Assembly: GCA_030278955.1 (NCBI GenBank)
Contig: JAOANR010000014.1
Location: forward strand, 30,393,453-30,457,452
Direction: 5' to 3'
DNA length: 64,000 bases
Origin: Hygrophila difformis
Lineage: Eukaryota; Streptophyta; Magnoliopsida; Lamiales; Acanthaceae
Positions 33,173-46,088 of the stretch are shown here, piece by piece. How positions within the stretch are numbered: position 1 is the first letter of the stretch; the number at the start of each line of letters is the position of its first letter. The translations under genes were made by a program, and so were the position numbers. Below the pieces are notes generated by a model. It saw only the letters and a program-made list of their open reading frames with translations. It searched no databases and had not been told where the DNA came from.

Positions 33173-34697
33173 AGAATTTGGGCACAGGGGGAATGATCAT
33201 TGGCTGATTCGGAGGTTCTTGGATCCTGATCTGAGGTTCAGCAGACTTTTCAGACTTTTCCTTATCTGCCAACCTTATCAGTTTTCTCTTCTTTTTAGGT
33301 GGCTCTGGCTCGGATTCAGTCTGGGAGGGTTCGGATGCGGCAGGCTCAGATTGCTCGGAGGTCGGATCAACATAGTCATCAATGATCTGTTCTTCATCCT
33401 CAACATTCAAACCCAATTCCGGTCCTTTGATCTTCAGAAATTTTTGAATGAATTTAGGTTCTGACATGGCTGTGAGTTGCGCAGTCCATTTGAGTGTGAA
33501 ATATCTGCCTAGGACACCTTGGAATCCCGTGTTATACTGCAGGCGAGGCCGGTGTTCTTGACAATGCCTCAGACCCTCTGCATCCATTTCACGTAGCAGG
33601 TCGAGAAACCTCTTTTTCATTTCCGTGTACAAGGTGTCCACCATGTCTGCCTCTTTCTCCTTTAGATATCCTAAGTCTCGGATTGGTGGAATGTTGAGAT
33701 ACTCTAAACACTTGTTCTTACCCATGACTGAGATCTGTTTCCGCTTGCGTCCCATTCTGTCCCATGATCTGTTTTGAATCATTGCCATGCATTCAGCTCT
33801 CATTAATTCGAAATTTGGCATCCCCTTCATTGTGGTCTCTCGGGGCTCAACTGCCGGAATCCTTTGTGGTAGGAAGACTGGCAGAATCTCCACTTTTCCC
33901 GGTGGTATCACGAGTCCCGGTTTTAGTACAGACTCCCTGATGTCTCTTTCCCATTTTCCCCATGCAGTCATGTATTCCCCCCACAATTTCCTGGCTGCTT
34001 TTGTTTTCTCAATGATAGAATCCAGCATTGGAGTGTGGTGGGCTTGTCCGTAGTTCAGTACCGCCTGGAGAGAATCCCTGAAGTTGAATGTCATTTCAGT
34101 ATGCCGCTCCTTTGCATGCAATGTCAGCCATAGCTGCTCCTCTGGTCCGCAAATGGTCCCATTGTCGAAAAGTTCCTTCTTGTATGTAAATGGGAAGGCC
34201 TCCGGCATGGAAAGTACACCAGTTGACGCAACTAAGTATGGTGGAGGTGTCTTGGGGGCATAATGCATTTTCACTTCCTTAGAAATGGGTGGTTGGATGA
34301 GGACGGGCTCAAAGGCTGCAGCTCTCCTATCTCCGAAGTAGATTTCAAGCATTCTGTTCCAATAAGCCTTCTGTCGTTTCATCCTCCAGACCATTCGCTC
34401 ATAGTGAACTTTCGGCTCATTAAACCGCTGATCATATCTCGCCCCATCGAACTCTTGGTTCCAGAAGTTGCATACATGTTGGCAAAAGTCTCTTTCGAGG
34501 CCTGTTGCTCTATCATTTCTTTCTTCTTCTGGAATCGTATTCCACCAATGGTCCTTCATTTCGAACCTCCATTCAATCTGGTGGTCCATAGGTAGGTTGT
34601 GCTCATTCCTTATGGCTACCCTATTTTCCTCTGCCTCTTTCTTCAGCCTCTCAATTTCCAAGAAAGCACGATCTGGAGTTGTCTTTGGAAGACCCAT
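33042..34697 (-). pseudogene. Extra ORF of element A, N-terminal part (551 aa)
   Basis: This is the probable true start of the extra protein, 88 nt downstream (sense direction) of a hairpin/polypurine-like motif. Residues 1-440 are a globular-looking region rich in Trp/Arg with no family I recognise (HWWNTIPEEERNDRA, KRQKAYWNRMLEIYFGDRR). A Ser/Pro/Glu-rich stretch follows, and a classical nuclear-localisation-type motif PKKKRK lies at about residue 467. The C-terminus enters a Lys/Glu coiled coil that continues in the next frame. The position after pol is that of the Athila envelope-like ORF, but no membrane segment is visible. Confidence 0.7.
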
Positions 34698-34784
34698 CAG
34701 GGATTTTATAATGAATTGACTCTTGGAGAGAAGAGAGTTGGAACTATTTTAAACAAATTTTTGACACGTGGATCCGAGTTGAAA

Positions 34785-34829
34785 ATCAACATCCTCACAT
34801 TTAGAACTATGCTCTAAATGTGAGTTGAT
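34785..34829 (-). other. Hairpin with polypurine/LTR-start motif before the extra ORF
   Basis: Sense strand: an 11-bp perfect stem (TCACATTTAGA with TCTAAATGTGA) followed by GGATGTTGAT. The outer bases ATCAA and TTGAT also pair, as do ATCCGAG and CTCGGAT further out. It is 88 nt upstream of the extra ORF start. Confidence 0.75.
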
Positions 34830-35036
34830 TGGTTCCTACTCGGATTTATCGAAAGACAAGCATGGAGCTGGATTGTTAAATCTAACTCTTATTACAACAA
34901 AAATAAGGAAAGCAATAGAGAAATAAGGATCTTGGATCCTTATAAATTTTTCTTAGACTATAAATAGTCTAAGATGTTTTTGGGTGGTCAAAGGACCAAA
35001 AAGAGAAAATTTCGTAGGTTATTGAGCCTACGAAGG

Positions 35037-37790
35037 TGTGACGACCCGAGTATTTCTGAATATTTTGTGAGAATACTTTGTACCCCAAATAAACAAATTC
35101 AAATTGTTTTGAACTACGTAATGACTTGATCCCTTCACGGGGTACGTAGGCAACTCGGAAATTTCAATTCCGAGTTCAGTCAAATAATAACAAACAACGA
35201 CACACAATAATACAATCGCTTAATCAAACAATTTCCGAACTCGCGAGAGGATGAAGTACAACTTCGAGGACGAAGTTGGTTCTTAAGGGGGGTAGACTGT
35301 AATACCCGTAAATTTTAGAATATAAAAATAGGAATTAATCCAATAGGAGAGAATGTTTTGTTTCCGAGAACCCGTAGACGCGGAAATGCACGGAAGTCAA
35401 GGACGACGAATTAGAACCCGACAGACCAAAACCGACGGTCTTAGGATTTCAAGCACGTAATCGAATTGAAACAGAATAAATTTATGATGAGAAGCATAAT
35501 CCGGAAATGACCCGGAAAAAAAAATCGAGCGCGAAAACGGGGAAGGATAGAAGTCCGAAAGAGAGGAGAAAAGACCCGACGGATCGGATCGCACGGACCC
35601 GCCCGGACCGCAGTCCAGGCGAGTCTCGCGCGCTGGCCGGGCGGGGTTTGGCTAAAAGGCGCGCCAACCCCGCGTGGCCCTACAGGTTTTGGCAACTCGC
35701 GCGTTTCGGCGATTTCTTACCATAATTCGACCTCCCGACTTTGGAAAGCGAATTTTGGACGGGGGAAGGGAATAAGGGCGACCTAGGGCTGCCTCCCTTG
35801 CCCATTCTTCAGTCACCAAGTCCCCAAGTCACTCTCAAACCCTCCCAAGCCAAAAAGCTCTCCCGACGAACTTCCGACGGACTTCCGGCGACATCCCGAC
35901 CACCACCGACGGCCGTAGGAACGAATAGATCAAGGATCACAGTCCTTAGATCATTGGTAAGTCGTTCATATACTTCTAGTTAAGTTTTTGAACCCAAAAA
36001 CTCGAACTAACATTGGATTTCTTCGTCCGATTCGAAATCGTGGCCAAAGTCGGGAGCTTGACGGTGAGGAGATCCGTTCGTAGGATTTTGGACGAGCCAG
36101 AGACTTTAGGACGACCCAAAACTCTCTATCACTGTAAGTTGAGCCTTCCATATCAATACGGGTGATTTCGGGGCGTCCGGTATAGGCGTAATGTAACGAA
36201 ACGTAAAAATCGAACTTAAAAACCCCATCTTGCGCAGTTTCTGTAATCGGCCTAAAACCCATATTTCGAGGATTCAATCCGAAAAACTCAAAACTAGACT
36301 TTTAATCTAACACATAAATCTAGGTTGTGTAAAAATTTCAGCCATTTTCGTTAACGTTTGCTATTTTAAATCGCATCGAAAAGAGACTGCTTTGACAAAA
36401 CGTGTGGAAATCTGTCTACGAATATGTTCGAACTTAGTGAATTTATTTCTATAATTTCTAGTCCGATTTGATCTTTACAATCTAAATGAAAGTTGTAGAT
36501 AATCATGTCTAGTATGTGCATATTAAATTTCAGAATTTTTGGAGTCCATTTGATATGTTAAAAAGTCGAGATTTTGAACTGTGTCAAACCTGAGTTCGGA
36601 CAGTTTTCTGATTGCATGATAAAATCGATTTTTGACATGTTTCCTCAACTTATTTCGAAAAAGTTAAAACACGAAAGTTGTTCGTTAGGGTGTTTTGCAT
36701 AAAGTGTGAAGATTTCAGAATTTTCGGGCTTGAAACGGATTTTTAAATGAGAAAGGCGCAAACTGTGACGCCAAGATACTTTTAAATCGAAGAGTTTTTG
36801 AAATTTCGAAACAAACGGTCAAAGATTTGAAACACGATACATCTACACTTTTGAAAAACCCCGATACATTAAATCTAAACGATACATGAGATACTTGGTG
36901 GAGGGTGAGTGCTCTGCAGGGTGCCCCTCTAGCCTTTTTCTCTTCGGGCCTATAATGGACGAGAGAATTTGATGAAATATTACGCCAGTTGGCGGGAGAT
37001 ACATGGCCTACTCTCTCGGGTTGTCCGTATGGATTTCTCGAGGCTCCGGAGTGTTACTGGGTATGGCAGATACGGCTGCGGCCGCCGGATCACCGGCTAT
37101 ACAAGATACTTACGACACGGCTGCGGCCGCCGGATCACCGGCTATACAAAACACTGAGAAATGGTTTCGTAACGGGGGAAATAAAAGATTTAATGATTTT
37201 AAGTATTTATTTATTTTTGCATGTCTTTAAATTACGCATTTAAATTATGTCTTTAAATTTCATGGCATGACTAAATTATTATTGTAGATTAGATGCATGT
37301 TTAAATACACAATTAAAATTATTATTTCCTTTAAATTTTGTGAATGCATGTTAGGAGTGAAATTTTAAATTATCTAATTAAATCCCTTTATTGCTATGTT
37401 AGGATCGACTTACTCAGTATTTTATATACTGATAAAATTGTTGTATTCTCTCTTTTATTTCAGAGTACGGAGATGATGCATAGCATGTGCATTGGGGATG
37501 GATTATTAAACACTGTTTATTTGCTTTTTACGATACTTGCATAACGGGCATGTAAATCCCGAGTTTTGGCCATGTCGGCCCATTTACCTTTTTCCGCTGC
37601 AATATAATGTTACTACTATATGTGTGGATGACACTTATTATTATTTTTACATAGATTCCGGACTTGTTTTTAAATCTTTTTGCAATACCTATAGCCTTGC
37701 ATCTCTTTGGCAAGCTCGGAGAATCCGTGTCTTGCTAGGGAGATGTGGCGGTGACATCCCGGCCTGGGTTATCAAATCCGGGGTGTTACA
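35037..37790 (+). mobile_element. Solo LTR G (chromovirus-like)
   Basis: A 2754-bp LTR starting TGTGACGACCCGAG and ending CCGGGGTGTTACA, flanked by a perfect 5-bp duplication GAAGG (35032-35036 and 37791-37795). There is no internal region, so it is the product of LTR-LTR recombination. It belongs to the D/E family and carries the polypurine/LTR-start fossil (AAGGGGGGTAGAC 35285-35297, then TGTAATACCCG), a GC-rich hairpin (35601-35620, loop CGCA) and two tandem units at 37072-37149. Confidence 0.92.
37072..37149 (+). repeat. Two-copy tandem repeat in solo LTR G
   Basis: A roughly 33-bp unit (starting ACGGCTGCGGCCGCCGG and ending CTATACAA) occurs twice with a 12-13-bp spacer. Each contains the hairpin GCCGG-ATCA-CCGGC and the palindrome GCGGCCGC. 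It occupies the same LTR position as the arrays of D and E, about 0.65-0.7 kb from the 3' end. Confidence 0.8.
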
Positions 37791-37795
37791 GAAGG

Positions 37796-39971
37796 AATTT
37801 GATTTTTATCACTTAAAAAGTGATTTAAATCATGTGAGGTAGGGAAAATAAGAGATTAATGATGAAAATCGAATGCAAGTGATAGATTACGCAAGTACTA
37901 GTATGTATAATGGACTATGACCAAAAATTAAGAATTAAAAATAGAAGTAGACATGCATACAAACAAAAGGCGATTTTTGGATTTTTATAGAAAAGGTGTT
38001 GACTTGTTTATTTAATGAAATTGGGGGTGTAAGTGGTCCCCCATTTGGATTTTGTTTTGGAAAGTGGGTTTTTAAGGAATAAAACAAAACATTCCTTACA
38101 AGTATTTCCCACTTGTTCCAAGTTGACAAAGATCAAACACTTTAAGGTAAAGAACAATCTATTCATTTTGTCTTTTTACACATAAATGCCATGCCAAAAG
38201 TGTTGGAAAAATTTTGGCATGGTTTCGTCTGTACCATGTGTCCCGGATGTGCAAAAATCAACTTCTAGAGTTGAGTTTGCAAAATGTGGGCAACATGTAC
38301 CCGACAAAAGCATTTATTACCAAAATATTCAAATAATATTATACATGCAAACATTAACAGAAACGAGAACAGTTGATCCATCTATACTACTGTAATGTAC
38401 TAATGTTATCAACAAAACTCATGCTTTAAAAACATGAATTTTGCAGATATTATCAATATGCATTCTCAGTCATCATCAACAATTATCTACTGAAAAACAA
38501 CACAGTGGCTAAGGAAAGTACGACCAAAGTGTTTACCCTACTCACAAGTTAGCAAAACCACAAAACAGAAAGCACAGATATACACAAAGACACAAATGGA
38601 ACAACAATACTGCAATATGAACAAAAATCAAATTTTTAAGGGTTTTGAGACCCTCATTTTCAAAATAAAAGAATTTCCCTTCACAGAAACACTCGAACTC
38701 CATCAATGGCAGTTTCACAAAAAGCCCTAAAAAATCTAGGTTCTGCCCTAGTGGTTCTATCCTTATTCCCGAACAACCTAACACATTCCGGGCACATTCC
38801 GACCATTCCCATCATGAAAAACGAAACACATTCCCTCCCCAACCTCGATTTTGCAAGGAATACAAAGAGACAAACTAAAAACTGCGAAAACCGAGTGCGA
38901 AAATGGAAAAGAAACACTTACCCCCTGCTCCCACTTGGATTAGACGAAGAAGAAGCCATTTCCGAGTGATTTGGCCGGAGGAAAGCTTGAAATAAGCGAC
39001 TGGTTTTCGCGAGGGGGAAGGGTTCGCAAGAGAGAAAACACGGGTGTTTTGGAAATGTGAAAAGTGAAAGTGATGGAAGTGGGGGGAAACACGGATATAT
39101 AAAGGATTTGGACAGGGAGGTTCGAATTATGCACCAATTCGAATTAATTCGAATTGGTGCATTCTGTGAGAGATGCGAGTTATTCAGGCCAATTCGAATT
39201 AATTAGAATTGGCTTGAAGGACAAAGAAACCAAGCAAGTTCGAATTACTGAGATCAATTCGAATTAATTCGAATTGGCTCACAATTCGAACTTGAGAATG
39301 TGGCAAAATTTGTACAAGGCTGAAATGAGCTAATTCGAATTATTCAGGCAATTCGAATTAATTCGAATTGCTAGAATAACTCGAATTGCTCACTTGCTGA
39401 GGAAAATGCCTTGTGCATGCTAATTCGAATTAGTTAGGCAATTCGAATTAATTCGAATTGCCTTATGATTCGAATTGCACTACTTGGCCAAAATAAATCC
39501 GAAAGTTCTGCCTTGGTTGCCAATTCGAATTTTCATGGCAATTCGAATTAATTCGAATTGCCTGACTAATTCGAATTAACAAATCCGAGAGTGAAAATTC
39601 CAAGGCAAAATGTCTTATGTGGTATGTTCCAAGCAATTCGAATTAATTCGAATTTTCTTGAAATGAGAAGTATACCACATTCAAGACTTAGGAAAATTTT
39701 TAGGTTTTCCAAAAATTATATGAACTAAAAAACGAACATATCTACACCGAATGAGAATCTAAAACATATTGCTTGCATAAATTAGGTTGGGTTAACAATT
39801 TTATGAATGTATTCTGGATTTTAGATTTCTCTAAATTCCAAAATTAACCTCCATTAAATATAATGTTACCCCAACCAGGAACCTGGTTTTCGGAAGCTTT
39901 ATCTTTTCTTTTTGTTGGTTCCTCTAATTCCTGCAAAACAATTATGAAAAGGTATTAGGTTTTCCCCAAAT
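37796..39971 (-). other. Spacer between pol and the extra ORF of element A
   Basis: AT-rich region between the two hairpin/polypurine-like motifs, continued beyond solo LTR G at 34830-35031. ORFs of up to 87 codons occur on both strands (around 38540-38970) but have no domain or composition signal, and I do not call them. The distal part holds the third AATTCGAATT block. Confidence 0.55.
39121..39655 (-). repeat. AATTCGAATT hairpin array, block 3 (internal, element A)
   Basis: About seven units with the same word and layout as the LTR blocks (for example around 39350-39370 and 39520-39560), but located in the internal region between pol and the extra ORF. Unit sequences outside the words are unrelated to those in the LTR. 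Confidence 0.88.
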
Positions 39972-40020
39972 ATCAACATCCTCACATTTAGAGTCTTAGT
40001 ACTCTAAATGTTCACTTGAT
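39972..40020 (-). other. Hairpin with polypurine/LTR-start motif after pol
   Basis: Sense strand: CATTTAGAGT pairs with ACTCTAAATG (10 bp, loop about 6 nt), followed by TGAGGATGTTGAT. Outer ATCAA/TTGAT also pair. It lies about 75 nt beyond the pol stop codon. Confidence 0.72.
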
Positions 40021-40092
40021 TTTTGGATACTTTGTCCCAATAAAAATAAGTGAAGAAAGTAATAAATAAGTAAGAGAATATATGTATAATAT

Positions 40093-43000
40093 TTATTGAA
40101 CATAAGCCGGTTCTGTTGTCATCTGAGCTTCTTTTTCGGGGTCGAACTGCCCAAGATACTCCTTCAGTCTATGTCCATTCACCACCAGCTCTCCTTTGTC
40201 AGTTCGGATCCTGACAGCTCCACTTTCAAACACGTGCATCACTTCGTATGGCCCTTCCCATCTGGATTTAAGCTTTCCGGGGAATAGCTTCAACCTAGAA
40301 TTGAATAACAAGACCTTCTGGCCAACATAGAAGTGTTTAGATTTAATACGACGATCGTGTAACTTCTGGGTCCGCTCTTTATAAATCCTCGAGCTTTCAT
40401 AAGCTTGCGCACGTATTTCCTCAATTTCATTGAGGTCCAACTTGCGCTTACTCTGAGCAACTCGTGAGTCAAAATTGAGCATTCGTACGGCCCAGTAAGC
40501 CTTATGCTCTAGTTCTACGGGCAAATGACAGGCTTTTCCGAAGATGAGTCTGTAAGGAGACATCCCAATGGGAGTCTTGAATGCAGTGCGGTATGCCCAT
40601 AAAGCATCATTGAGCTTACGTGACCAATCTTTGCGAGTTGTCCCCACAGTGGCCTCGAGTATGTGTTTGATTTCGCGGTTAGAGACCTCGACTTGACCAC
40701 TGGTTTGGGGATGATAAGGCGTGCCGATCTTGTGGAGAATCCCATTTTTGCTCATAAGATTTGCAAATGCTTTATTAACAAAATGGGTTCCTCCATCTGA
40801 TATGATCACCCTGGGTACACCAAATCTATTGAAAATGTTATTTTTCAAAAATTTGACGACCTGGTTGCCATCATTGGTTGGCAGTGCAACGGCCTCAACC
40901 CACTTGGAAACGTAATCGACAGCTACCAAGATGTAATGGTTCCCATCAGATGTCGGGAATGGTCCCATGAAGTCAATACCCCATACATCGAAAATCTCGA
41001 GAGTGAGAATTCCTTGTTGAGGCATCTCATCCTTCTTGGAGATATTCCCTAGTCTTTGGCATCTGTCGCAAGCTTTAACAAACGCTTTGCAATCCTCGTA
41101 AATGGTAGGCCAATAAAAACCGCACTCGAGTACCTTATGAGCTGTTCGAGTGGGGCCATGGTGACCTCCATATTCCGATTCATGGCATTTCTTAGCGATT
41201 TGGTAAGCCTCGTGCTCAGTTACACATCGTCTAATAATTGAATCTGCACAATGCTTGAAGAGGTAAGGGTCTTCCCAGAAGTAGTTAACTACATCTCGGT
41301 TGAACCTCGCTTTGTGGCCTCTGCTTTGAAATGGTGGGGTTATTCCGCATGCTAAAAAGTTAGCAATATCGGAAAACCACGGACAAGCTTGATCATGAAG
41401 ATGCAAGGCAAACAGTTGCTCGTCCGGAAAATTCTCATTTACGGCTAGCTCATTTTTATCATTTTCTAGTCGAGACAAATGGTCAGCAGCACCATTGTCT
41501 CTGCCTTTTCTATCTTTTATTATAATGTTGAATTCTTGCAGCAAAAGTACCCACCTGATTAATCGAGGTTTGGCGTCTTGTTTGCTAAACAAGTATCTCA
41601 GTGCAGAGTGATCTGTGTACACTGTGGTTTTCGTACCAATAAGATATTGTCTGAATTTATCAAACGCAAAAACCACAGCATACATCTCCTTTTCCGTGGT
41701 GGTGTAGTTAATTTGGGCCTCATTCAGGGCATGACTTGCGTAATGAATTACGCAATGCTTCCCTTCCTTATGTTGCCCAAGAACTGCACCCACGGCGAGA
41801 TCACTTGCATCACACATTACCTCGAAAGGCATTGACCAATCGGGTGGTTGCACTATTGGAGCAGAAATCAACATTTCTTTGAGCGTGTCAAAGGCTTGAA
41901 CACACGCTTCATTTATTACAAAAGGGTTTTCTTTACAATGCAAGTTAGTGAGCGGCTTGGCAATTTTAGAAAAGTCTTTTATGAATCTCCGGTAGAAACC
42001 GGCATGCCCTAAGAAACTCCTAACTGCTTTTATTGAATTAGGCAATGGTAGGTTTGAGATGACTGAGACCTTAGCTCTGTCGACTTCGATACCTGCGCGC
42101 GAGATGCGGTGACCCAACACTATTCCTTCGGTGACCATGAAATGGCACTTTTCCCAGTTCAAAACTAGGTTGGTGTCTTCACATCTTTTCAAAATTTGTG
42201 CAAGATTAGTCAAACATTCATCAAAAGTATCTCCATACACAGAGAAGTCATCCATGAAAACTTCAATGCATTTTTCGATAAATTCTGAGAAAATTGACAT
42301 CATGCATCGTTGAAATGTGGCAGGCGCATTACAAAGTCCAAAAGGCATGCGCCTGTACGCAAAAGTTCCGTAAGGGCACGTGAATGTGGTCTTGTCATGA
42401 TCCTCGCTAGCTATTACAATCTGATTATAGCCAGAGTACCCGTCCAAAAAGCAGTAATATTCCCTTTCGGCCAACCTCTCCAGCATCTGATCAATGAATG
42501 GCAAGGGGAAATGGTCCTTCCTGGTAGCGGTATTGAGCTTCCGGTTGTCGATGCAAACTCTCCAACCGGTCACTGGACGCGTCGCCACTTCTTCTCCTTG
42601 CTCATTAGTCGTTACAAAGATCCCCCCACGTTTCGGTACGACCTGCACTGGGCTAACCCATTTGCTATCAGAGATAGGATAGATGATACCAGCATCTAAG
42701 AGCTTGATAACTTCTTTCCTTACCACTTCCTGCATATGGGGGTTCAGACGCCTTTGTGGTTGCCTTGAGGGCTTATACTCCTCTTCCATTAAAATTCTGT
42801 GCATGCAAACAGGGGGGCTTATTCCTTTTATGTCAGAAATGGTCCATCCGATTGCATGTACATATTTCTTTAGAATGTCTACCAGAGCTTTTTCTTGTTC
42901 TTGTGTCAGCTTGGCTGACACAATCACCGGTAATCTTTTATGTTCAGCGAGAAAAACGTACTTAAGATGATCCGGAAGTATTTTAAGTTCAAGCTCTGGT

Positions 43001-44889
43001 GGGCATTCAACGGAAGGCAGCAATTTGCGAGAAATGGGTGGGAGAGAGAGATCAGATTTACCTTCAGGATCCTGTGTCAGTACAGGATCCATTTCCTCCT
43101 CAGCAGTGCTTTCCTCTTCCTCCGGGATGAACTCAACTCCATCGAATTCTTCAAGGTCCCCCGAGATAGGGTCCTCGAAGTGGACAGCGTTGCAGCTCCT
43201 TGGTTGCTCCGCACCTTCAGGCTTCAGTACCTGTTTTGAAACTTTGCTTGGCTCATCAGTCACAGAGTCTATGCTCTCATCCTCACTCCTACTATCTATT
43301 ACATCAAAAATGGAACAAGATCCCTCAGACGGGAACTTCTGCAGCTTTCCCATGTTGAAATCCAATTCTTCTTCTCCGACTCGGAGCTTGATTTGATTTG
43401 ATCGAGCGTCTATAAGTGCACCACCGGTTGAGAGAAAGGGGCGGCCTAAGATCAGTGGCATCTCGTAGTCCTCTTCTATATCCAAAATAATGAAGTCGAC
43501 AGGGAAGAGAGTCCCTCCCGTCTTGACAATTACGTCCTTCAGGATTCCGATTGGATGGGTAATTGATCGGTCTGCCAGCTGTAACTTCATTGTAACCGGT
43601 TCAATTGTCCCCAAGTGAAGACGTTCCACCATGGCAAGTGGCATGACGTTGATGCTCGATCCCAGATCGCACAATCCTTTTCCAACATTAGTTTTCCCAA
43701 TGTGGATCGGCAATGTAATGCATCCTGGATCTTCCTTCTTCTCCGGTAGCACTCTTTGGATAATGGCACTGCAGCTGCTGTTCAAAATCACTACTTCCTC
43801 CTGCTCAACTTTTCTCCTCCCTGAAATCATTTCTTTAAGAAATTTAGCATAGACGGGCATTTCTGAAATCATTTCGACCAATGGAATAGTGATCTCGACA
43901 GCTTTCAGTCTTTCTAAAAACTTTTTAAATTTTTCATCTTGCTCCTTATTTTTAAGACGTGCCGGGTATGGCACCCTTGGCATGTACTTATTATTATTTT
44001 TTTTTTGTGGTAAAGAGAAGGAAGTTGTACCTTCAACCCTACCCTTTTCAGCTCCCTTTGCAGCTTCAGCCTGCGAAATAGCTGTTTCTGATTTGTCCTT
44101 GACCAGTCCAATACCATCTCCTCCTTCGATCCTTTCACTTTCTTTTTCACCCTCCACTAGATCCTTTTCCTCCTCGGCCGTCTCTTTTCCAAGTCCAACA
44201 ATTCCTTTCAGAGTCTTGCCTCCCCGCAATGTGATTGCTTTATACTGTGGGTTAGCTTCAGTACTGCTTGGAAGAGTTCCTTTCCCCCTGTTCTGCAGTT
44301 CCTTGGCCAATTGGGTGACTTGCGTCTCCACGTTCTTGATTGATGACTGCAGTTGCTGATTTATATCCTTTTGGTTGGCTATAAACTCAGTCATCAGGTT
44401 CTCTAAACGAGATGGTGGCCTTTGGTTATATTGCTGATTCTGATCAGGTTGGGATTGGAAATTCTGGAAATTCTGGAAATTCTGGCCTTGGTTCTGATTA
44501 GGCCTCTGTTGGATTTGAGGTTGGAAATTCTGATTCTGATTTTGAAAGTTCTGCACTCTTTGCTGGACGAATCCTTGGTTCTGAGGTCTGAAGTTTTGCT
44601 GTGGGTTTTGGAACTGGTTGGGCTGGGTTGGCTGCAACAAATGCGCGTTAAGTGCATTGTTGTTGGAGTAAGAGAGGTTGGGATGGCGATTTTGGTAATT
44701 CCCGGCATAATTACAACTCTCGGTAGCTATCTGTTGGCATGTATCAGTTGGATGAGGTCTCTGACACAGTCCACAGACAACTCCCGATTGCTGTGCTTGA
44801 ACTTGGTCTGATGAGGTTCCTGCCTGGGAAGCGTCTGTTCCCTTTCCCTTATCCTGACTCAGCTGTATCGCAGCTACTTGTTCCTGCAA
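40093..44889 (-). CDS. pol: Athila-like Pol polyprotein (1598 aa) of element A
   Basis: A single open frame covering the gag end and all pol enzymes. Zinc knuckle [13 protein letters not shown] (residues 39-51); Gln/Asn-rich linker (60-200); aspartic protease with DLGSS instead of the usual DTG/DSG (about 408); reverse transcriptase with [26 protein letters not shown] and catalytic FMDDFSVYG (about 877); RNase H with [13 protein letters not shown] (about 1026) and TDHSAL; integrase with HHCC finger (ending CDRC) and a DD35E triad (GIDFMGPF about 1305, ISDGGTHF about 1363, GQVEVSNRE about 1400). The [13 protein letters not shown] tail is a GPY/F module. All catalytic motifs look intact. The ATG at 44889 is only the first Met after a frameshift; translation would normally enter from gag. 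Confidence 0.93.
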   Translation of the reverse strand: MQEQVAAIQLSQDKGKGTDASQAGTSSDQVQAQQSGVVCGLCQRPHPTDTCQQIATESCNYAGNYQNRHPNLSYSNNNALNAHLLQPTQPNQFQNPQQNFRPQNQGFVQQRVQNFQNQNQNFQPQIQQRPNQNQGQNFQNFQNFQSQPDQNQQYNQRPPSRLENLMTEFIANQKDINQQLQSSIKNVETQVTQLAKELQNRGKGTLPSSTEANPQYKAITLRGGKTLKGIVGLGKETAEEEKDLVEGEKESERIEGGDGIGLVKDKSETAISQAEAAKGAEKGRVEGTTSFSLPQKKNNNKYMPRVPYPARLKNKEQDEKFKKFLERLKAVEITIPLVEMISEMPVYAKFLKEMISGRRKVEQEEVVILNSSCSAIIQRVLPEKKEDPGCITLPIHIGKTNVGKGLCDLGSSINVMPLAMVERLHLGTIEPVTMKLQLADRSITHPIGILKDVIVKTGGTLFPVDFIILDIEEDYEMPLILGRPFLSTGGALIDARSNQIKLRVGEEELDFNMGKLQKFPSEGSCSIFDVIDSRSEDESIDSVTDEPSKVSKQVLKPEGAEQPRSCNAVHFEDPISGDLEEFDGVEFIPEEEESTAEEEMDPVLTQDPEGKSDLSLPPISRKLLPSVECPPELELKILPDHLKYVFLAEHKRLPVIVSAKLTQEQEKALVDILKKYVHAIGWTISDIKGISPPVCMHRILMEEEYKPSRQPQRRLNPHMQEVVRKEVIKLLDAGIIYPISDSKWVSPVQVVPKRGGIFVTTNEQGEEVATRPVTGWRVCIDNRKLNTATRKDHFPLPFIDQMLERLAEREYYCFLDGYSGYNQIVIASEDHDKTTFTCPYGTFAYRRMPFGLCNAPATFQRCMMSIFSEFIEKCIEVFMDDFSVYGDTFDECLTNLAQILKRCEDTNLVLNWEKCHFMVTEGIVLGHRISRAGIEVDRAKVSVISNLPLPNSIKAVRSFLGHAGFYRRFIKDFSKIAKPLTNLHCKENPFVINEACVQAFDTLKEMLISAPIVQPPDWSMPFEVMCDASDLAVGAVLGQHKEGKHCVIHYASHALNEAQINYTTTEKEMYAVVFAFDKFRQYLIGTKTTVYTDHSALRYLFSKQDAKPRLIRWVLLLQEFNIIIKDRKGRDNGAADHLSRLENDKNELAVNENFPDEQLFALHLHDQACPWFSDIANFLACGITPPFQSRGHKARFNRDVVNYFWEDPYLFKHCADSIIRRCVTEHEAYQIAKKCHESEYGGHHGPTRTAHKVLECGFYWPTIYEDCKAFVKACDRCQRLGNISKKDEMPQQGILTLEIFDVWGIDFMGPFPTSDGNHYILVAVDYVSKWVEAVALPTNDGNQVVKFLKNNIFNRFGVPRVIISDGGTHFVNKAFANLMSKNGILHKIGTPYHPQTSGQVEVSNREIKHILEATVGTTRKDWSRKLNDALWAYRTAFKTPIGMSPYRLIFGKACHLPVELEHKAYWAVRMLNFDSRVAQSKRKLDLNEIEEIRAQAYESSRIYKERTQKLHDRRIKSKHFYVGQKVLLFNSRLKLFPGKLKSRWEGPYEVMHVFESGAVRIRTDKGELVVNGHRLKEYLGQFDPEKEAQMTTEPAYVQ

Positions 44890-46088
44890 TTTTTCAAAAT
44901 CTGTTTCCCTTCACTTACAGCAAAGACTTTTCTCGGAGGGTCCCCCTTCCTATCGTCTGTGTTTAGGATAGATCTGTTGACAGACATTGTCTCAATCTTC
45001 TCCCAAGCTTGATCCATAGGCAAGTGGAGTAAATGTCGTCCGCCAGCCGCGTCTAACATTGTTCTCCATGGATGGGTGAGTCCTCCATAGAATTTCCTCA
45101 ATTGCTCCCAGGGTGCGTACCCATGTTAGGGGCATCGCCTGATGAGACCCAAGAATCTTTCCTTCGCATCATATAATGACTCATCTGGCTTCATTTTAAA
45201 ATCTCCAATCTTAGCTCGTCCTTCCTCAATCTTTGATTCTGGAAAATACTTCAGCAAAAAGCTTCTCACCAAGTCTGCCCACGTGCTCCGCAGATTGATG
45301 GGCAATGACTTATACCAGTCCCTGGCACCACTATACAAAGAAAATGGAAACAACATCAGTCTTATAGCGTCAGGAGAGACTCCCTGATTTTTGATCGTGT
45401 CGCAGAGCTCCAGGAAGGTTTGGAGATGATCATGAGGGTCCTCATGATTTGCACCGCAGAACTGATTGTTTTGCACCAAATTAATGAGTGCCGGTTTGAG
45501 CTCGAAATTGCGTGCGGGAAAATGTGCTCTCCCAGGTCCATCCAGATAGGGCTCTACAATTGGTTGCATGAAGTCTGCTGCTGCTTGCTGCTGTTGTTGA
45601 TTTCCTTGTTCAGCTTGGTTCTGGTACTGTTGGTGGTAATTGGGAAATTGCTGGAAGTTATGTGGATCTTGTGGGTTATTCTGAAATTGATCTGGATTGA
45701 AAGCTGGGTTTTGGTATTGTTGGTTTGGTATGTTTTGGTTTTGGTGAAATTGGTTTACGGGTGGTGGTGGTTGTTGGTGGAATTGCTGGTATTGTTGCTG
45801 ATTAGGATTTGGTAGATTCTCCTCTTCGTTGGCACGATTAGGATGCTCTACCACTCCTCCGTCAGCTCCATTACCAGGGTTATTTGGTGGTTGGTCTATG
45901 GGTAAGATCGGGGGAATGTTTTGGTTTTCTGCCATATCTGATAGATCGCTGCTTGATGTTTCAGGTGAAGTGCGGGTCTGACGCTCCTGGTCTTTTCGTC
46001 TTCTGGCTTCTGCCCTCAGTTGGCGAGCAGTCCTTTCTATTTCTAGATCGAACGGTAGCTCCAGTAATCTGTTCCTTCTCCGTTGCAT
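44890..46088 (-). pseudogene. gag: Athila-like Gag of element A with stop and frameshift
   Basis: Starts MQRRRNRLLELPFDLEIERTARQL at 46088, 128 nt after the primer site. Residues 60-160 are Gln/Asn/Pro-rich. The gag core follows (GRAHFPARNFELKPALINLV, DHLQTFLELCDTI, LFPFSLYSGARDWYKSLP, WADLVRSFLLKYFP, DESLYDAKERFLGLIRRCP). An in-frame TAA (45126-45128) interrupts the core. The frame continues (LRKFYGGLTHPWRTMLDAA) until a frameshift around 44900-44912, beyond which the pol frame takes over. Family gags are normally fused to or followed directly by pol. Confidence 0.9.

Noticed and set aside
32564..33196. Leu/Phe/Ser-rich plus-strand ORF of 210 aa, membrane-like
   Set aside because: Antisense of the Glu/Lys coiled coil of the extra ORF, which gives hydrophobic complement codons; no independent evidence.
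38542..38969. ORFs on both strands in the A spacer, one with a hydrophobic segment, considered as an envelope or captured gene
   Set aside because: Short, overlapping on opposite strands, no signal-peptide logic or domain, AT-rich composition.
43025..43396. Ser-rich plus-strand ORF opposite pol (and many others at 40-46 kb)
   Set aside because: Shadow of the minus-strand gag-pol coding sequence.
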